Shown here: piece after piece, positions 12,957 through 21,211 of the stretch
Position numbering within the stretch: the stretch's first letter is position 1
Layout of the letters: every line of letters starts with the position of its first letter
IMG/VR virus record: IMGVR_UViG_3300044630_001269
Span: 1 to 34,514 of that record
From: a virus
Direction: 5' to 3' (one strand)
DNA length: 34,514 nucleotides
Position numbers and translations under genes: made by a program
Notes under the pieces: generated by a model
Seen by the model: only the letters and a program-made list of their open reading frames with translations
Told to the model about the DNA's origin: nothing
The model's database searches: none

Positions 12957-13025
12957 TGTCGCTTGTTTCGTGCGACAAGAAAAATTGACCATATCCAACC
13001 CCGATCGACAAGAAAAAATGTCGAT
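12957..13025. promoter_or_regulatory. Cluster of four TGTCG/CGACA half-sites (operator candidate)
   Basis: Two dyads share the same half-site: TGTCGC at 12957-12962 with GCGACA at 12972-12977, and ATCGACA at 13004-13010 with TGTCGAT at 13019-13025. CGACAAGAAAAA occurs twice, 33 bp apart (12973-12984, 13006-13017). A -35-like TTGACT follows on the minus strand at about 13033-13028. The cluster lies just upstream of the first early gene, where a regulator would act. Confidence 0.55.
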
Positions 13026-13087
13026 TGAGCGAAATAAAGTCAATTTTCCTTGTTTCCATGCGGGCTGCAGCCTCAAGAAAAAATGCG

Positions 13088-13140
13088 GAAATCCGCCCCG
13101 GGGCGCTTAAATCCGCCCCGTATCGACTAAATCCGCCCGG
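13088..13140. repeat. Three iterons, 20-bp period, core AAATCCGCCC
   Basis: Three copies of (T)AAATCCGCCCCG begin at about 13088, 13108 and 13128, each 20 bp apart, with the third reading CCCGG at its end. They lie on one side of an AT-rich stretch. The phasing of about two helical turns would place all copies on one face of the DNA. Confidence 0.8.
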
Positions 13141-13236
13141 ATTGGTAACGCATGAAACACGCCCTGTTATGGCGCAACTTATTCATTTTTAACGACTTGC
13201 GACAAAATAACAAAGTAACGCAAAAAAAATATACAG

Positions 13237-13285
<49 letters not shown>

Positions 13286-13402
13286 TATATATATAAATAT
13301 GTTATTATGTTATTTATTTATTTAAGGGCCGCCAAACCCCTTATTTTAAAGTGTTTTGATCGGTAACGCATGACCGTTGCCCGCGCGTAACCAAGTTACA
13401 TG

Positions 13403-13431
13403 TTGAGCTTTCAACCTTTCCGCTTTATAAA
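13403..13431 (+). promoter_or_regulatory. Sigma70-like promoter of the rightward block
   Basis: TTGAGC at 13403-13408, a 17-base spacer, then TATAAA at 13426-13431 on the plus strand. Transcription would start near 13438. It follows the dyad GTAACCAAGTTAC (13387-13399), which could be an operator. The position means the first gene must start downstream of 13438. The match was made by eye only. Confidence 0.6.
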
Positions 13432-13438
13432 ACCGGAA

Positions 13439-13621
13439 ACTTGCACGCTTTCCGCCCAACTCCGTACGCCTTGCAACTCATTGCCAAACATGAGGAAAGG
13501 AAACGCGCGCAACAATCCGCCCCGCATCGGATCCGCCCGCTCAAACCTCGCCCCGTGCAATCCGTGCCGGGTCTTGCGTGCGATGCTTTTGATGCAATCC
13601 AAACCCAAACCACCGGACGCC
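13439..13621 (+). other. Leader between promoter and first late gene
   Basis: About 180 bases that may be untranslated, or the N-terminal extension of the first gene (in-frame ATG at 13490, also 13583 and 13592). A competing frame of 65 codons from a TTG at 13441 ends at 13638; its product is Pro/Arg-rich and unconvincing. I see no clear ribosome-binding site in this stretch. Confidence 0.4.
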
Positions 13622-14506
13622 ATGCAGACCTACCTTAACGCGCTCAAATACATCGCCCGGAGGAAAGTTGCGCCGGGGCCGTTCGATTCGCAAGCGTGGC
13701 AATCCGTTGCGCCTGCAATCCGGCAGCGCGCGTTTTTCAGCGCCACAATCAACAGCGCTCGAGTACTGCATCGCTTTCGTTCCATGCTCTTGGACTGGCA
13801 ATCCGGGGCCGTTGAATCGATCGTGACGCCATCCGGGGCCGTTGAGACTGCATTCAAGCAAACCGGGCTTGCGAGCTTCCGGGAGCGGGCCGCTGAGTTG
13901 CTTGTTTCCGAGGGACTGGCCAGCCCGGCTGACATGCGAAACGATAGCATCCGAAACATTGCCGGAAATGCTCGCTTGAAACTAGTGTTTCAAACCAACA
14001 TCGCGCAAGCGCAAGACTTTGCGATATACCAACAGCGCGCATCGGATCCGGCCCGCCTTGCTCGCTTCCCGGCCTTGGAATTCGTGCGCACTCCCGGCGC
14101 TAAGATTCCCCGCCCGCTGCATGTCTCAAACGAGGGACAAATCCGGCGCTTTGATGATATCGACTTCTGGCTGGCGATGAATTCCCCGGCAATCGGCGGA
14201 TTTGGCGTGCCGTGGGGGCCGTGGGGCTTTAACTCGTACATGACAACCTTCCCCGTATCACGCAAGCGGGCGGAAAGGCTTGGCCTTGTACGGCCCGGCG
14301 AGCGGATCCTGCCATTGGATTTAACTCGCTTTGGCGTCACGCTTCCCGCCCGGTTCAATCATGGCGTCACGGCAAGCCTCGAGGATATCACGCCGGAAAT
14401 ACGCCAGCAAGCGGTCAACGCAATCACGGCACGCCTTGGCCCGCAAGCCGTCACGCCGGACGGCAAGGTTACGCTTTCGGCCTTGCTTGCTTTAAGAGGA
14501 AACTAG
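13622..14506 (+). CDS. Phage minor head / head morphogenesis protein (Mu gpF, SPP1 gp7-like)
   Basis: A 294-residue protein (if it starts at 13622). The N-terminal helical part (ALKYIARRKVAPGPFDSQAW, RQRAFFSATINSARVLHRFR) and the middle block RLKLVFQTNIAQAQDFAIYQ followed by LEFVRTPGAKIPRPLHVSNE are the pattern of gpF/gp7-like minor head proteins, which bind the portal and help capsid assembly or DNA ejection. The promoter at 13403-13431 rules out a start at 13400; the ATG at 13490 would give a longer protein with an unconserved Arg/Asn/Cys-rich extension. It is the first gene of the rightward block, ahead of the terminase, whereas in Mu it follows the portal gene. The stop lies two bases before the next ATG. 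Confidence 0.7.
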   Translation: MQTYLNALKYIARRKVAPGPFDSQAWQSVAPAIRQRAFFSATINSARVLHRFRSMLLDWQSGAVESIVTPSGAVETAFKQTGLASFRERAAELLVSEGLASPADMRNDSIRNIAGNARLKLVFQTNIAQAQDFAIYQQRASDPARLARFPALEFVRTPGAKIPRPLHVSNEGQIRRFDDIDFWLAMNSPAIGGFGVPWGPWGFNSYMTTFPVSRKRAERLGLVRPGERILPLDLTRFGVTLPARFNHGVTASLEDITPEIRQQAVNAITARLGPQAVTPDGKVTLSALLALRGN

Positions 14507-14508
14507 TC

Positions 14509-14883
14509 ATGTCAGCACATAAGCCAAAAAAGGAAAACGCAAGCCTGATTCGCAACCTTGCCGGGATTGGAGTCCCGTTGAAGATGATTGCGTCCCAAAT
14601 CGGCATCGATGAAAAGACGCTGCGAAAGTATTACGACGAAGACATCGACATCGGCCAAGCCAAGGCTACCACCGAGGTTGCACGCAGACTTTACGATATC
14701 GCCATGGGAGACACGAAGGAATCTTTGACCGCATGCATTTTCTGGCTGAAATGCCGGGCGCGATGGTCAACCCTCGACGGCCCGGAGGTTCAAGTTAATG
14801 TCCAAAACAATTCAATCACAACAATTGCCGACAGTGAAGAAGTTAAACGATTCAAAAAGCAATGGGAAGCAATTGACGCCTAG
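14509..14883 (+). CDS. Terminase small subunit
   Basis: A 124-residue protein with an N-terminal helix-turn-helix: LIRNLAGIGVPLKMIASQIG followed by IDEKTLRKYY. Then come KATTEVARRLYDIAMGD and ACIFWLKCRARW, the pattern of small terminase subunits. These bind the packaging start site on the concatemer and regulate the large subunit. The gene overlaps the large subunit by 86 bases if the latter starts at 14798, or by 11 bases if it starts at the TTG at 14873. It follows the minor head gene by two bases, so both are probably one transcript. Confidence 0.82.
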   Translation: MSAHKPKKENASLIRNLAGIGVPLKMIASQIGIDEKTLRKYYDEDIDIGQAKATTEVARRLYDIAMGDTKESLTACIFWLKCRARWSTLDGPEVQVNVQNNSITTIADSEEVKRFKKQWEAIDA

Positions 14884-16228
14884 CATCGAGCTAGGCCCGT
14901 TTGCGTTTGGCGTGCTTGGCTTGCGTCCGTATGACTGGCAGGTTAGGGCGTTTAAGGGCATCAACGATCATCAGCGAACATCGCTTGTTGCGGCGAATGG
15001 ATCCGGCAAGACCGCTGCGGTGATTGCCCCGGCGATTTTGTGGTGGTTGTCGGTATTTCCCAAAGGGCGCGTTCCGGTGACAAGTGGGTCATGGAGGCAG
15101 GTATTGCTGCAGCTATGGCCTGCGATGGAAAAATACCGGGGCAATCCTTTGTTTCAGGGTTGGACATGGAATCAGGCGGAAATCAAAACCCCGCAAGGCG
15201 GATGGGCATCGGGATTTTCTACTGACAGTCCGGGGCGGGCTGAGGGATATCACGCGACTGTAGATAGTCCGGTTTTGTATGTATTGGACGAGGCCAAGAC
15301 AATCCCGGACGGCATCAAGTCTGCGGTTGACCGATGCACAGCAAACCGGATCCTTGCGGCATCATCTCCGGGCGCTCCGGTGGGTTGGTTTTACAGGTCG
15401 CAGCATGAGGAGGCGGATTATTGGTATCGGGTGAAAGCTCGATCGGATGAATGCCCGCATATTGACCCGGAGAAGCGGCGGAGGGATTTGGAGGTTTACG
15501 GTGAGAAGCATCCGATATTTCGATCCATGCACCTTGCGGAATTTGCCGAGGATGTTGACCGCTTGATTTTGTCGAGTGATGCGTTGCGTGATGCGATTGA
15601 CAACCCGCCTGACAGGGAAAGCGGCCCGATTGTTGCATTTTGTGACTTTGCGGCTGGGCGTGACGAGAATGTGTTGGCGGTTCGCCGTGGGAATTACGCT
15701 CGGGTTGTTAAGTCATGGGCGGAGAAGGACACGATGCAAGGTGTGCGGCAGTTCGTGAGGTTGTTTGAGTCCGAGAAGTTGAAAGCGTCACAGATTTGGG
15801 GTGATGCTGACGGATTGGGGACTGTGATGATTGACGCATTGGCCGAGCATGGTTGGAGGATCAATCGGTTCCATGGTGGGGCTCGAAGTCGAGAGCCGAA
15901 CGAGTACATGAATTTGATTGGCGAAGTCTGGCATGTTGGATGTCGTGAGATTGCGCGGGGGCGGATAAGGTTGGGTGATTTGGATCCTGTTACATTCAAG
16001 CAATTGACTAGCCGGAGAACCGAGTGGAGTGAGAATGGGAAGTTGCGGATTGAGTCGAAGGAAACGATGCGTGCTGGAGGTGTGAAATCCCCTGACCGAG
16101 CGGATGCGTTGCTTGGTTGTATTGTCTGTGGCCCTGCAATGCAGGGGATGATGACTGGAGATGCACCTGTTAGGACTAGGCGATCGGAGTTTTCATCGCC
16201 TAAACAATCAGGGTTCAATGCTATGTGA
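14798..16228 (+). CDS. Terminase large subunit (ATPase and nuclease)
   Basis: A 476-residue packaging motor protein. The ATPase part has the P loop AANGSGKT at residues 65-72 and the Walker B VLDEA at 162-166. The nuclease part shows the acidic residues in FCDFAAGRDE (D283), WGDADGLG (D336/D338) and SPDRADALLG near residue 435. Together they match the TerL architecture in which an N-terminal motor drives DNA into the prohead and an RNase H-like nuclease cuts the concatemer. The start at 14798 overlaps the small subunit by 86 bases; a TTG at 14873 would give a shorter protein. It follows the small subunit in the usual order. The family is clear, but the packaging strategy (headful or cohesive ends) cannot be deduced. 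Confidence 0.9.
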   Translation: MSKTIQSQQLPTVKKLNDSKSNGKQLTPSIELGPFAFGVLGLRPYDWQVRAFKGINDHQRTSLVAANGSGKTAAVIAPAILWWLSVFPKGRVPVTSGSWRQVLLQLWPAMEKYRGNPLFQGWTWNQAEIKTPQGGWASGFSTDSPGRAEGYHATVDSPVLYVLDEAKTIPDGIKSAVDRCTANRILAASSPGAPVGWFYRSQHEEADYWYRVKARSDECPHIDPEKRRRDLEVYGEKHPIFRSMHLAEFAEDVDRLILSSDALRDAIDNPPDRESGPIVAFCDFAAGRDENVLAVRRGNYARVVKSWAEKDTMQGVRQFVRLFESEKLKASQIWGDADGLGTVMIDALAEHGWRINRFHGGARSREPNEYMNLIGEVWHVGCREIARGRIRLGDLDPVTFKQLTSRRTEWSENGKLRIESKETMRAGGVKSPDRADALLGCIVCGPAMQGMMTGDAPVRTRRSEFSSPKQSGFNAM

Positions 16229-16275
16229 ACTATGGCTTGCCAATTGGAATTTAATATGTTAATCGAAAACTTCAC

Positions 16276-17964
16276 ATGACTATCGACGAGCGCAAAGGTG
16301 TTGTTTGGCCAATCCCTGCACAATACCGAACCAATGATTACGATCTGGCAAATGTAACCCCGGATCAGGTTCGTACGATCCTGCGCGGCGTCCGTACTGG
16401 CAAGCTAGAGGATCAAGATCGCCTGTTCCGCTTGATGCTCGATACATGGCCTCGTTTGCGTAAGGCATTGAACGAGGTTGCTGGGTCTGTGGCTAGGCTG
16501 GAACTTGAGATCAAGCCGGCGATCCGGGAGGATGCTGAGGAACCAACCCCGGCGGCAGTGAATATCTACGAGACAGTCGAGCGCGCATTGGAGTCATATT
16601 CTCCCCGCCCGGGATATTGGGAGTTAGACCTTTCCGGCATGGTTAGGGCATTGATCGATGCATACGCCAAGGGGATTTCTGTACTGGAGATCGTATGGCA
16701 ATCCGAGAATGGCGTCATTAGCCCAAGGTGCTATGCCCCGGTTCCTGCTAAGTATCTCGCCTATCCGTCCGCATCGAATGATGTTGATCGGCTCATGATT
16801 GCCCCAAGCGGCGTCAATTACGCATCGCTGGTTGATTTCCCGCCTGATCGGTTCTTGATCGGTATTTGGTCGCAAGGTGGAACACATCCGATCCATGCGG
16901 CGAACTTGCGGACGCTGACGAAGTATTGGTTGGCGTCTGTCTATGGTCTTGGTTGGCTGATGCAATTCTCGCAGCTATTCGGTATTCCGATGCGGACAGC
17001 AAAGACCGATGGAACCGAGGATGCGTTGAACAAGGCTGAGGATATGCTGGAGTCGATCGGATCATCCGGTTGGGCCGCTACCGGGCCGGGTGTTGATTTC
17101 GAGATCCATTCTGCTGTGACTGGCGGCGATAGCCTCCCGCAGTCTCACATGATGGATGTTGCTGATCGGGCTTGTGATATCTTGTTGCTAGGTCAAACGC
17201 TCACAACCGATAACACCGGGACAGGATCCAGAGCATTGGGCGATGTCCACTCCGGTATCCGGTCTGAGGTTCTGCAATCTGTGTCCTCATGGGTGGCATC
17301 GATTATCACAACTCAATTGATCCCGGCAATCGTGCGGATGAATTTCGGCAAGGTGGCTTCCGAGGACATGCCATATTGTGAGCTTGAGATTCCAGTTCCA
17401 AAGGATGAGAAGGCAATTGCCGAGCGGGTTAAGATTTACAACGAGATCGGGGTCAAGATGCCTCGTGCTTGGGTTTATGAGGAATTGGGTATCCCGATGC
17501 CGATCGAGGGTGAAGAGGTTTTCGGTGATGATGACCTGCCTGAGCTACCGGAGCTGGAGCCGGACGCTGAGGATGCGCCTCAGCCGGAACCGGAAGATGC
17601 TCCCGATCTGTCTGATATCGATGAGGTTGAGTCAGCCGCATCGGTTGACTTGCGTCCGACTGAAGAGATGGCACGTAACGCAATAAATGCCCTAGAAATT
17701 CGTCGGGCAAAGCCGCAATCTGAGCGTGGCATGACATCAGTCGGCCTCGCCCGGGCGCGTGATATCTCCAACCGGGCGGAATTGTCCGAGGATACTGTCC
17801 GCCGGATGGTTTCCTACTTCCAGCGTCATGAGGTTGATAAGAAAGGATCCACTTGGGATGAGCAGGGTAAAGGTTGGCAAGCATGGAATGGATGGGGTGG
17901 TGATGCCGGATTTGCATGGGCAAAGCGGATTGTTGATAAGCTAGATTCCGGCAATGACCGATGA
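16276..17964 (+). CDS. Portal protein, DUF935 (Mu gp29-like) with C-terminal extension
   Basis: A 562-residue protein whose first 400 residues follow the DUF935 portal family: an N-terminal region (NVTPDQVRTILRGVRTGKLE), the core LDLSGMVRALIDAYAKGISV and LEIVWQSENG, and the domain around MMDVADRACDILLLGQTLTT. Portals form the dodecameric channel through which DNA enters and leaves the head. From about residue 415 a Pro/Glu/Asp-rich linker leads to an extra domain (MTSVGLARARDISN, then MVSYFQRHEVDKKG and WNGWGGDAGFAW) known from phage head or protease proteins. The ATG at 16276 has no Shine-Dalgarno. The end overlaps the next gene by 11 bases. Confidence 0.88.
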   Translation: MTIDERKGVVWPIPAQYRTNDYDLANVTPDQVRTILRGVRTGKLEDQDRLFRLMLDTWPRLRKALNEVAGSVARLELEIKPAIREDAEEPTPAAVNIYETVERALESYSPRPGYWELDLSGMVRALIDAYAKGISVLEIVWQSENGVISPRCYAPVPAKYLAYPSASNDVDRLMIAPSGVNYASLVDFPPDRFLIGIWSQGGTHPIHAANLRTLTKYWLASVYGLGWLMQFSQLFGIPMRTAKTDGTEDALNKAEDMLESIGSSGWAATGPGVDFEIHSAVTGGDSLPQSHMMDVADRACDILLLGQTLTTDNTGTGSRALGDVHSGIRSEVLQSVSSWVASIITTQLIPAIVRMNFGKVASEDMPYCELEIPVPKDEKAIAERVKIYNEIGVKMPRAWVYEELGIPMPIEGEEVFGDDDLPELPELEPDAEDAPQPEPEDAPDLSDIDEVESAASVDLRPTEEMARNAINALEIRRAKPQSERGMTSVGLARARDISNRAELSEDTVRRMVSYFQRHEVDKKGSTWDEQGKGWQAWNGWGGDAGFAWAKRIVDKLDSGNDR

Positions 17965-18202
17965 GCAATTGAGAGATGTGGCGGGTGAATGGCTCGCCCC
18001 GGTTGATCAGGTTTTAGCCGATCTGATGGATAAGTCGCAGCGCATGACTATCGGCGCATTTGTCCGGGAGGTCGAGCAGGTGATCGAGCGCATCCCGCAG
18101 ATGTATGGGATGCTTAATGCTCAGGCGCTGACATCGGCGCTTGAGGATGAAATTGGCAAGGCGATGCTGAAAGGAATTGAGGATGGCATTGAAGACAGGT
18201 AA
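17954..18202 (+). CDS. Small head-associated protein following the portal
   Basis: An 82-residue, mostly helical, acidic protein (QLRDVAGEWLAPVDQVLADL, VEQVIERIPQMYGMLNAQAL). Its sequence resembles the tail segment found at the end of some DUF935-type portals, as if a portal C-terminal domain were encoded by a separate frame. It overlaps the portal by 11 bases and the next gene by 20 bases. It could form part of the portal or portal-adaptor interface. This is inference from sequence similarity by eye and context. Confidence 0.5.
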   Translation: MTDEQLRDVAGEWLAPVDQVLADLMDKSQRMTIGAFVREVEQVIERIPQMYGMLNAQALTSALEDEIGKAMLKGIEDGIEDR

Positions 18203-18800
18203 ATCATTCATCACGATTGAGGCGACTGGTCTGGATGAGGCTAAGTTAGCGGCATTGAAGTTGGCTACCCCAGCTGTCCGCCGGGCCGCTGTATTACAGG
18301 GTGGTGAGGATGCTATCGAAGAGATTCGCAAGTATTACGCCATGGCTGGGCGGACAAAGTGGGTTAATCCGTCCCTGCCGACTCATGGCCCGGGGCGTGA
18401 GATGACAAGGTGGTGGGAGGGAACTGCTCGAGGTTGGAGTTTATCGCAGCCGAATAATAACAAGGTCACATTCAGTAATTCGACAATTGGTTTCGCCCAT
18501 AAGGTTACGGGTGGCGTGATTCGGGCAAAGCGAAAGCGATCGCTGACGATACCAATCGTTCCTGAAGCTCACGGAAAAACCGCGAAGGAATACTCAAACC
18601 GGGTTAGTCCTTTGTTCCGGGTCAAAGGTGTGTTGGCCGAAGCGGATCCAAATGCACCTAACGGAATCCGCGCAATCTATGCTCTCAAGAAATCAGTAAC
18701 CCATTCGCCATGGAAGAATGCCCTGCCGCCTGAGCAGTCATATACCGATGCATTTTTGAATGGTGCGCTTGATTACCTTATATCTCAATTCGATAGTTGA
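18183..18800 (+). CDS. Phage virion morphogenesis protein (Mu gpG-like)
   Basis: A 205-residue protein. I place the start at the ATG at 18183 (MALKTGKSFITIEATGLDE); the TTG at 18177 is an alternative. The blocks RRAAVLQGGEDAIEEIRKYY, EMTRWWEGTARGWSL, GFAHKVTGGVIRAKRKRSLT and PIVPEAHGK follow the pattern of phage virion morphogenesis proteins of the gpG (tail completion) family, which act at the head-tail joint or in tail completion. The location between portal and protease genes fits this. It is followed by the protease with a short gap. The family call is moderate. Confidence 0.65.
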   Translation: MALKTGKSFITIEATGLDEAKLAALKLATPAVRRAAVLQGGEDAIEEIRKYYAMAGRTKWVNPSLPTHGPGREMTRWWEGTARGWSLSQPNNNKVTFSNSTIGFAHKVTGGVIRAKRKRSLTIPIVPEAHGKTAKEYSNRVSPLFRVKGVLAEADPNAPNGIRAIYALKKSVTHSPWKNALPPEQSYTDAFLNGALDYLISQFDS

Positions 18801-18805
18801 CATTT

Positions 18806-19819
18806 ATGGCTTTATATGATTATCTCCCCTCGATGTTTCGCAGTTCCGAGATCGTAACCGCTGCAATCCAGTCTGAGCTATCAGACTTGGCCGGATCGAT
18901 TGTCTATCTCCCCGAGGGGCAGCATCGGATCAATGCGACTGTCGGAGGTAAGGCTAAATCAGTTGATGTCCTAGTTGATTCCCGAGTTGCTGCTTCATTC
19001 TCTGAAGACCTCAACAAACGATTTGAATCTAATGTCCGCCCATTCGCCGGATTCGACCACAAGCAAGGCGCTGCATCATTCATCCCCAAGGAATTCCGCT
19101 ACGAAGATGGCGTTGGTCTTGTGCTTGATGTCGAATGGACTGAAGCCGGACGCAAGGCTGTTGAAGGCCGCGATTACTCATATTTTTCCCCTACTTTCCT
19201 TCTCTCCAAAGATGGCGTTCCGATCGGCCTCGCAAAGCGTGGTGAAATTGGTTCTCTGGTAAATGATCCAGCATTTGAGGAAATCCCGCGCATTGCCGCA
19301 TCTCACAACGAACAAATTGATATGACCGAACAACTGATCGAATTGGGTCTGGTTGAGGCGAGCGAATCGCCCGATACCGCACTCGAAACCGCAAAGGCAA
19401 ATCTTGCCGCTCTCCGTGAGTCGGCATCGATGGCCGAACAAGTCGAAGCCGCCAATGTCGAAAAGAAATCCGCCGAGGATAAACTTGCTGACATGGAAGC
19501 TGCATACGCCAAACTGAAATCGGAATACGAAGACATGAAGAAGCAACTTGGTGACAAGGCCATGGCTTCCGCTGATCTCGTAATCGATGAAGCAATCAAA
19601 GCCGGACGCATCGCTCCTCAAGATGAGGATGCCAAATCGTTCTGGAAAACCGCAATTCTCGCTGATGAAAAAGCTGCCAAGGTTCTCGCATCGCTCCCGG
19701 GCAATGAAGCCATTAACGGAGCTACGATCCTTGCTGGTCGCATCGAAGAAACCCCTGCTGTTGAACTGACCGGGCTTGCTCGCGTCGAGGCAGCATTCAA
19801 AGCACAACAATCCAAATAA
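18806..19819 (+). CDS. Prohead protease with internal scaffold (Mu I-like)
   Basis: A 337-residue protein in two parts. Residues 1-170 have the layout of the Mu I-type protease (RPFAGFDHKQGAASFIPKEF, followed by GRDYSYFSPTFLLS and the AKRGEIGSLVNDPAF block). From residue 173 an acidic, coiled-coil-rich segment (EAANVEKKSAEDKLADMEA and following) resembles a scaffold. An in-frame ATG at 19322 could start a separate 165-residue scaffold product, as Mu does with gpZ. The start at 18806 is chosen over a TTG at 18797. The protein should assemble and then mature the capsid shell. Codon use becomes C-ending from here to about 21.2 kb, as in highly expressed genes. Confidence 0.75.
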   Translation: MALYDYLPSMFRSSEIVTAAIQSELSDLAGSIVYLPEGQHRINATVGGKAKSVDVLVDSRVAASFSEDLNKRFESNVRPFAGFDHKQGAASFIPKEFRYEDGVGLVLDVEWTEAGRKAVEGRDYSYFSPTFLLSKDGVPIGLAKRGEIGSLVNDPAFEEIPRIAASHNEQIDMTEQLIELGLVEASESPDTALETAKANLAALRESASMAEQVEAANVEKKSAEDKLADMEAAYAKLKSEYEDMKKQLGDKAMASADLVIDEAIKAGRIAPQDEDAKSFWKTAILADEKAAKVLASLPGNEAINGATILAGRIEETPAVELTGLARVEAAFKAQQSK

Positions 19820-19828
19820 CACAAATAT

Positions 19829-20767
19829 ATGCCTAATAACACTACGCTACTCGATCTCGCCAAATTGAATGGTGCTGATCCTGTTGTCGGTCTGATCGAG
19901 GAAGTGGCTACCGCTTCTCCTGAAGTTGTGACCATCCCCGCCCGCACGATTCGCGGAACCAGTTACAAGACTGTCGTTCGCAACTCGCGCCCAACCGTTG
20001 CATTCCGTTCCGCTAACGAAGGAACTGCCGCAACCAAATCCAACTTTGCTGAGCGTCTCGTCGAAGCATTCATCCTCTCCGCTCGCATCGAAGTCGATAA
20101 GGCTGTTGCTCGCGGTTACGAGGACGGCCCAGAAGCTCTCCAAGCAATCGAAGGCGCAGGCGTCATGCGTGCCGCTCTCTCGACTGTCGGCTCGCAAACC
20201 ATCTATGGTCGCAGCGCAGGCGCAAAGGGATTCATCGGCCTCCAAGAATTTATCACTACTTTCGGTGACGAACTTGTGGTTGATGCTGGTGGTACGACTT
20301 CTGGAACTGGTTCATCGGTTTACGCCATCAAGGCCGGCGCTCAAGGCGTTCAGTACGTCTACGGCAACGGCACTAGCTTTGACCTCTCGCCATTCCGCGA
20401 AGGTGACGCAACAGACGCATCCGGTAATCGCTTTGCCGCTTACATCGCTGACCTTACCGCTTGGGTTGGTCTTCAGTGCGTCAACAAGTACGCGATTGGC
20501 CGCTTGAAGGATTGCACCGCTGACTCCGGCAAGGGCGTGTCCGATGCCAAGATCGCTGAGCTTCTTTCGAAGTTCCCAGTTGGTGAGCGCCCAACCCATC
20601 TCTTGATGAGCCGCCGTTCCGCATTCCAACTCCAGACGAGCCGCACTATGACTCCAAGCACCAAGCAGGAAGCCTTTACTGGTATCCTCCCCGGTGTCCC
20701 AACCGAATCGTTCGGCATCCCGATCATCATCACCGACTCGATCGCTGATAACGAGGCATTGAGCTAA
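19829..20767 (+). CDS. Major capsid protein (HK97-fold type, tentative fold)
   Basis: A 312-residue protein beginning MPNNTTLLDLAKLNGADPVV. The block TIPARTIRGTSYKTVVRNSR, then PTVAFRSANEGTAATKSNFA and ARGYEDGPEALQAIEGAGVM, followed by KGFIGLQEFI, is the pattern of phage major capsid proteins related to the P2-like/GP17 groups. The position directly after the protease/scaffold gene is the classic one for the shell subunit. The codon bias and the terminator-like hairpin after the next gene suggest high expression. The fold is inferred from the gene's place and pattern, not modelled. Confidence 0.85.
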   Translation: MPNNTTLLDLAKLNGADPVVGLIEEVATASPEVVTIPARTIRGTSYKTVVRNSRPTVAFRSANEGTAATKSNFAERLVEAFILSARIEVDKAVARGYEDGPEALQAIEGAGVMRAALSTVGSQTIYGRSAGAKGFIGLQEFITTFGDELVVDAGGTTSGTGSSVYAIKAGAQGVQYVYGNGTSFDLSPFREGDATDASGNRFAAYIADLTAWVGLQCVNKYAIGRLKDCTADSGKGVSDAKIAELLSKFPVGERPTHLLMSRRSAFQLQTSRTMTPSTKQEAFTGILPGVPTESFGIPIIITDSIADNEALS

Positions 20768-20795
20768 TCCTAACCTCTAAATAGATAATACGACA

Positions 20796-21194
20796 ATGGC
20801 CTTTGAATTCAATCGCAATCAACAAGATGCCACCTACACCTCGTCGGTGGCAATCGCCCAAGCTGGTGCTAACTCCGCAGTCTTTGACCTTGAACAGGTT
20901 TTCGCTGGTGACATCGAAGAGGTTGTAGTGGAAGTATCTGCTCCAGCCGCATCTGGCATTACCAGCACTAAGGTTCTTACCTACACCTTCAAAGACAGCG
21001 CTGATGGCGTGACCTTTGCCGCTCTTGATCCAGCAGTCGCAACCACCCAAACCGCTACCGGATCTGGCGTTGCCGCCAAGTCGGTTCGCTTTCGCCTTAA
21101 CCCGGCCTGCCGCCGCTATGTGCGAGTCGAACAGACATCGGATGCGACCGCTGGAACCTTTAGTGGTTCCTTTGTGACCAAGCTCCTCTTCTAA
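20796..21194 (+). CDS. Putative head decoration protein
   Basis: A 132-residue protein rich in Ala, Thr and Ser, beginning MAFEFNRNQQDATYTSSVAI. It reads as a beta-sandwich: alternating strands (DIEEVVVEVSAPAA, VLTYTFKDSADG, SVRFRLNPACRRYVRVEQ) and a hydrophobic end (FVTKLLF). It shares the C-rich codon use of the capsid gene, which suggests high copy number. It sits between capsid and connector, typical of a decoration or stabilising protein. The family is not recognised, so the role is inference from context. Confidence 0.6.
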   Translation: MAFEFNRNQQDATYTSSVAIAQAGANSAVFDLEQVFAGDIEEVVVEVSAPAASGITSTKVLTYTFKDSADGVTFAALDPAVATTQTATGSGVAAKSVRFRLNPACRRYVRVEQTSDATAGTFSGSFVTKLLF

Positions 21195-21211
21195 TAGTGG
21201 GTTGCTAATCG

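Noticed and set aside
14798-14883. Frameshift between terminase subunits
   Set aside because: Both subunits are complete in their own frames; the overlap of 86 bases (or 11 from a TTG start) is a normal gene overlap.
15694-16323. Minus-strand frame of 209 codons opposite TerL and the portal start
   Set aside because: Antisense to the nuclease part of the terminase and to the portal N terminus, with no motif of its own.
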